Source of the DNA: an uncultured Kineosporia sp.
GTDB taxonomy: Bacteria; Actinomycetota; Actinomycetes; Actinomycetales; Kineosporiaceae
NCBI GenBank assembly: GCA_937859855.1
Contig: CALMAR010000474.1
Location: forward strand, 1-8,923
Direction of reading: 5' to 3'
Length of the DNA: 8,923 bases
A program made the position numbers and the translations under genes. Below the pieces are notes generated by a model that ran no database searches, had not been told where the DNA came from, and was given only the letters and a program-made list of their open reading frames with translations. Below, one piece after another: positions 6,623-8,923 of this stretch. The stretch's first letter is position 1. Each line of letters begins with the position of its first letter.

Positions 6623-6641
6623 AGCCCCCAGGCTAGGGGCT
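6623..6641. repeat. Inverted repeat AGCCCC-N7-GGGGCT
   Basis: Perfect 6-base arms with a 7-base loop lie about 75 bases before the chain-length gene start. Because the flanking genes diverge it is not a terminator of either. It could be an operator or a leader hairpin, and it overlaps the weak CTAGGGG -10-like sequence. Confidence 0.3.
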
Positions 6642-6700
6642 CGTGCCAGGATGTGTGCCGGAACGGCCATGCCTCACCTCGTCGGGGCTCGGCCCGGAGT

Positions 6701-6708
6701 GGGAGGGG
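6701..6708 (+). promoter_or_regulatory. Ribosome binding site that decides the chain-length gene start
   Basis: GGGAGGGG includes GGAGG 7 bases before GTG 6714. The in-frame ATG codons at 6564, 6651 and 6669 have no comparable site, so translation most likely starts at 6714. Confidence 0.65.
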
Positions 6709-6713
6709 ACGGC

Positions 6714-8438
6714 GTGCAGGACATCCTGGCCAGGGCACCGGAGGGGGGCTCGGCGGCGGAGGAGGCTCCCAGCCTGCTGTCCATGATCTGGCGTGAGAAG
6801 TGGGTCGTGCTGATCTGCGTGGTGCTCGCCACCGCCGTCGGCGTCGGGCTGAGCCAGCTCCAGGCGAAGCAATACACCGCGCACACCCGGGTGTTCATGG
6901 GCGCCACGCAGGAGTTCAACCCGCTGGGCCAGACCAGCTTCGACACCGACGCCACGCGCTTCATCACCGATCAGGCCGCGTTGATGACGTCCAGCAAGGT
7001 GCTGAACACCGTGATCCAGAACCTGGATCTCAACGTCGACGCCGCCGGTCTGCGTGACGACGTCTCGGTCGCCGTCGCCACGGACAGCAACGTGATGACG
7101 ATCGCGGCCACCGCCGGAGACCCGCGCACCGCGGCCCGGATCTCGATCGCCGTGGCCGGTGCCTACCGGGACTTCCGCGCCGCCGCCGTCACCTCGCGCT
7201 CCGACCAGGCGATCACCGAAAGCGGCACCCTGACGCAGAAGAACACGATCCGGGCGGCCAAGGCGATCTACGGCGACGGCGTCAGCACGATCGAGGACGC
7301 CGACACGCCCCGCGCCCCCTCGAAGCCCAACGTCCTGGTCAACGGCCTGATCCTGGCCCTGATCGGGTTCCTCGCCGGGGTGGCCTACGCGCTGTACTCG
7401 CAGAGCGCCTCCCGCCGCAAGGCCGGCCCGGCCGAGGCGTCTGTGATCTTCGGAGCGCCGATCCTGAGCGAGGTGCCGGACCGGGGCAGGATCTCGCCGG
7501 ACGACGCGATCGCCGCCGCCTACTCCGAACCGGGCGACGCCTACCGGATGGCGGCGGTGGGCCTGGACTACATCCGCGGGACCGCGCCGGGGGTGTTCCT
7601 GGTGACCGCGCCGCACGACGGTGCCGGCTCGAGCCTGACGGCGCTGAACCTCGCCGCCGCCGCCGCCGACCACGGCCGCCGCGTCTTCCTGCTGAACATC
7701 GAGGACACGGTGCGCCCGCAGTCCGAGGCGGACGCCGGGCTGTTGCGGGTCCCGCTGCACGACCTCGCCCAGGGCCGGATCGACCTGGGTCACGCGGTCG
7801 AGCGCCGCGCCGCCTCGCGGGCCCAGTTCGGCATCATCCGGTTGCAGGTGCTGCAGCCGGTGCAGGGCCACCCGGTGGCCGACGTCCAGCAGATCCTCGA
7901 CCAGTTGCCCGACGACACCGACCTCGTGCTGCTCGACGCCCCGCCGCTGCCGGCCAGCTCGGCGTCCTTCGTGCTCGCCGGTCAGGTCGACGCCGCCGTG
8001 CTGGTGATGGACGAGGAGACCACCCCGGCGGAGCTCGAGGAATGCCAGCGCCGCTGCCGGCTGGCGGGCATCCCGGTGGCAGGCGTGCTGGTCAACCACA
8101 TCCGTTCCGGCGCGGCCGCCGGCCGGCGCAAGCGGCACGTCCCGGTCACCCAGCTGCCGGTGCGCAACTACGACACCTCACCGCGCGGCCTGCCCCTCCT
8201 CGCCGGCGACGGAGCCAACGGGGACGGTCGGGTGCGGCCGCCGGAACCCGGGGCGTACGGCCACGATCACCCCGAGGACGACGACATCGGGTGGGCACTC
8301 GGGCGCCGGGCGGAGGCGCGGGCCGGCGCCGCCGACGTCCCCTGGTCGTCGATCACCCGGGTGGGTGGGGGCTGGGACCAGGAGGGCCGGGCCTTTGAGG
8401 ACGACGGTGACCCCGGACGCGGTCGCTCCCAGCGGTAG
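6714..8438 (+). CDS. Wzz-type chain-length protein fused to degenerate CpsD/BY-kinase-like domain
   Basis: The 574-residue protein joins a Wzz/polysaccharide co-polymerase module to a cytoplasmic P-loop domain. The first membrane segment is at about 30-46. An external domain of about 160 residues follows, then the proline motif P199-x2-P202-x2-P205 and the second membrane segment (207-228), the usual co-polymerase pattern. The C-terminal domain resembles the bacterial tyrosine kinase CpsD/CapB, with LVLLDAPPLP (404-413) as Walker B. Key residues are altered: the Walker A region reads GAGSSLTALNLA (303-314), with serine 306 in place of lysine, and the Walker A' region reads FLLNIED (325-331) in place of the Asp-x-Asp type. 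The tail has only Y486 and Y515, not a tyrosine cluster. It probably controls polymer length through Wzy, without ordinary autophosphorylation. Two hairpins follow the stop. Confidence 0.85.
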   Translation: MQDILARAPEGGSAAEEAPSLLSMIWREKWVVLICVVLATAVGVGLSQLQAKQYTAHTRVFMGATQEFNPLGQTSFDTDATRFITDQAALMTSSKVLNTVIQNLDLNVDAAGLRDDVSVAVATDSNVMTIAATAGDPRTAARISIAVAGAYRDFRAAAVTSRSDQAITESGTLTQKNTIRAAKAIYGDGVSTIEDADTPRAPSKPNVLVNGLILALIGFLAGVAYALYSQSASRRKAGPAEASVIFGAPILSEVPDRGRISPDDAIAAAYSEPGDAYRMAAVGLDYIRGTAPGVFLVTAPHDGAGSSLTALNLAAAAADHGRRVFLLNIEDTVRPQSEADAGLLRVPLHDLAQGRIDLGHAVERRAASRAQFGIIRLQVLQPVQGHPVADVQQILDQLPDDTDLVLLDAPPLPASSASFVLAGQVDAAVLVMDEETTPAELEECQRRCRLAGIPVAGVLVNHIRSGAAAGRRKRHVPVTQLPVRNYDTSPRGLPLLAGDGANGDGRVRPPEPGAYGHDHPEDDDIGWALGRRAEARAGAADVPWSSITRVGGGWDQEGRAFEDDGDPGRGRSQR

Positions 8439-8441
8439 GCG

Positions 8442-8466
8442 GCGATGCCGGACATCTCGGCATTGC
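8442..8466 (+). terminator. Hairpin directly after chain-length gene stop
   Basis: GCGATGCCG (8442-8450) pairs with CGGCATTGC (8458-8466) over 9 base pairs including one G-U, with a 7-base loop, starting 4 bases after the TAG. There is no T tract, as is common for actinobacterial terminators. A 19-codon ORF (8445-8504) also spans it. Confidence 0.55.
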
Positions 8467-8479
8467 GCTACCCGGCGCC

Positions 8480-8500
8480 CCGTCCGGCTCCGGCGGACGG
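8480..8500 (+). terminator. Second tandem hairpin
   Basis: CCGTCCG (8480-8486) and CGGACGG (8494-8500) form a perfect 7-bp GC-rich stem with a 7-base loop, 13 bases after the first hairpin. The two together look like a tandem terminator that insulates the next transcription unit. Confidence 0.5.
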
Positions 8501-8579
8501 CTGACCGTGAGGCATCCGCTGATCGGGTCGTTCGCCCTGCCCCGCGGGGTGTTTCCGGTCCGCGGCGCGCCGGCCTGGC

Positions 8580-8585
8580 TAGACT
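8580..8585 (+). promoter_or_regulatory. TAGACT -10 box, leaderless-type promoter
   Basis: TAGACT matches the actinobacterial TANNNT -10 pattern. A GTG codon begins 7 bases after its last base (8592), the distance at which transcription usually starts, so the transcript may begin at or next to this start codon. No good -35 is seen (TTTCCG at 8552-8557 is too far away). Confidence 0.5.
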
Positions 8586-8591
8586 CGTGAG

Positions 8592-8630
8592 GTGAGTCTC
8601 TGCCGTCGCCTGGGTCACACCCGTGCCTGA
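8592..8630 (+). CDS. Leaderless upstream ORF, 12 residues
   Basis: The ORF reads MSLCRRLGHTRA and ends with TGA at 8628-8630. Its GTG lies exactly where a transcript from the TAGACT promoter would begin, which fits leaderless translation, common in actinobacteria. Its last 8 bases overlap the GTG proposed for the downstream gene (8623) in another frame. It could therefore couple translation, or act as a leader peptide that senses charged tRNA; it has one Cys, three Arg and one His, too few repeats to name an amino acid. I do not recognise it as a known leader. It may also be a chance ORF. Confidence 0.35.
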   Translation: MSLCRRLGHTRA

Positions 8631-8923
8631 CGGCCGGGAGTCGCCGCAGCGATCCGCGACCGAACCCGCCGTGCCGCCCGGCTCGGGCTTCGACAGGTAC
8701 GTCGAGATGCTCCGGTCGATGGGTGACATGCAGTTGCGCACCTCGACGCCGGCCACGGGGGTGACCTTCACCGGCTCCGCCTTCCACGAACCGGCCACGG
8801 CGGCTCCCGTGGTGCCGTCCGAGCCGCCGGTCGTGCCCGTCGTCCCGGCCGTGCCCGACCCTCCGGCCGTGCCCCAGCGTGCTGTCGGGTCCGAGCCGCC
8901 GCGACTGGCCCCGTCCCCGGTAC
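8623..8923 (+). CDS. Unrecognised protein with Pro/Val-rich segment, N-terminal part (cut by right edge)
   Basis: An open frame of 100 codons runs off the right edge. From GTG 8623 it encodes a polar start, then GFDRYVEMLRSMGDMQLR (22-39), which looks like a short amphipathic helix, and from about residue 59 a low-complexity stretch rich in Pro and Val with repeated SEPP units. Third codon positions are strongly G/C, which supports real coding. The start is uncertain: an in-frame TGA at 8593 limits it upstream, GTG 8623 has no Shine-Dalgarno sequence, and it could be translated by coupling to the overlapping uORF, or start at GTG 8671 or ATG 8707. No signal peptide or membrane segment is visible so far. 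I do not recognise the family; the Pro-rich stretch looks like a disordered linker before a domain outside the window. Confidence 0.6.
   Translation, partial: MPDGRESPQRSATEPAVPPGSGFDRYVEMLRSMGDMQLRTSTPATGVTFTGSAFHEPATAAPVVPSEPPVVPVVPAVPDPPAVPQRAVGSEPPRLAPSPV

Larger units (their letters stand above)
6520..6713. promoter_or_regulatory. Divergent promoter region, GT2-wzy operon / chain-length gene
   Basis: This non-coding region feeds the minus-strand GT2-polymerase operon and the plus-strand chain-length gene. It contains the second copy of the shared two-part motif (6561-6609) and an inverted repeat (6623-6641). CTAGGGG at 6633-6639 on the plus strand and CTATTCG near 6551-6545 on the minus strand are weak -10-like candidates. 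No consensus -35 was seen. Confidence 0.4.

Noticed and set aside
6633..8138. Minus-strand frame of 501 codons opposite the chain-length gene
   Set aside because: His/Arg/Gly/Val-rich shadow composition and no motif, while the plus strand has two membrane segments and a P-loop-like domain.
8445..8504. 19-codon ORF (MPDISALRYPAPRPAPADG) just after the chain-length gene
   Set aside because: It spans both arms of the first hairpin and most of the second, and has only a weak Shine-Dalgarno-like AGG. Terminators explain the sequence better, though a small protein cannot be excluded.
8507..8590. 27-codon ORF beginning GTG at 8507
   Set aside because: It has no good ribosome binding site, contains a rare CTA codon and overlaps the TAGACT promoter box; probably chance.
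8178..8798. Long minus-strand open frames opposite the chain-length gene tail and the last gene (8178-8798 and 8353-8787)
   Set aside because: They are Arg/Pro/Gly-rich in the manner of GC-rich shadow frames, span two plus-strand genes and the hairpins between them, and have no recognisable domain.
1..8923. CRISPR array, tRNA, transposon or toxin-antitoxin pair
   Set aside because: Looked for on both strands; no regularly spaced repeats, cloverleaf, transposase motif or small paired genes were seen.

Overview
The window is GC-rich DNA with strongly G/C-biased third codon positions and frequent GTG starts. This fits a high-GC actinomycete (Actinomycetota); the family cannot be told from the sequence. 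It holds most of a Wzx/Wzy-type exopolysaccharide (capsule/EPS) locus and both ends run out of the window. No rRNA, tRNA, CRISPR array, transposase or phage gene was seen.

Layout, left to right: (1) the N-terminal 63 codons of a family 2 glycosyltransferase on the minus strand, cut by the left edge; (2) a 300-base divergent intergenic region with inverted repeats; (3) a plus-strand Wzx/MATE-like polysaccharide flippase, 490-1803; (4) a convergent minus-strand WcbI-family putative polysaccharide acetyltransferase, 1847-2854; (5) a 260-base bidirectional promoter region; (6) a plus-strand membrane-anchored GH26-type (beta-mannanase-like) glycoside hydrolase, 3115-4209, whose 3' end overlaps tail to tail with (7) a minus-strand Wzy/O-antigen-ligase-like polymerase, 4199-5605, translationally coupled to (8) a minus-strand rhamnosyltransferase-like GT2, 5602-6519; (9) a third divergent region; (10) a plus-strand Wzz/chain-length protein fused to a CpsD/BY-kinase-like ATPase domain, 6714-8438, followed by two tandem hairpins; (11) a TAGACT promoter, a 12-residue leaderless-type upstream ORF and the start of an unrecognised Pro/Val-rich protein that runs off the right edge.

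Inferred pathway: the glycosyltransferases build a lipid-linked repeat unit in the cytoplasm, Wzx flips it, Wzy polymerises it outside, and the Wzz-like protein sets chain length. The WcbI-like protein probably O-acylates the polymer or a precursor, and the anchored GH26 enzyme probably trims or releases polymer at the cell surface.

The most unusual points are a kinase-like domain that has lost its Walker A lysine, its Walker A' aspartates and its tyrosine cluster; an EPS-locus GH26 hydrolase that abuts the polymerase; a two-part DNA motif shared by two of the three divergent promoter regions; and a leaderless uORF before the last gene. Strand switches after almost every gene suggest control through several divergent promoters rather than one long operon.
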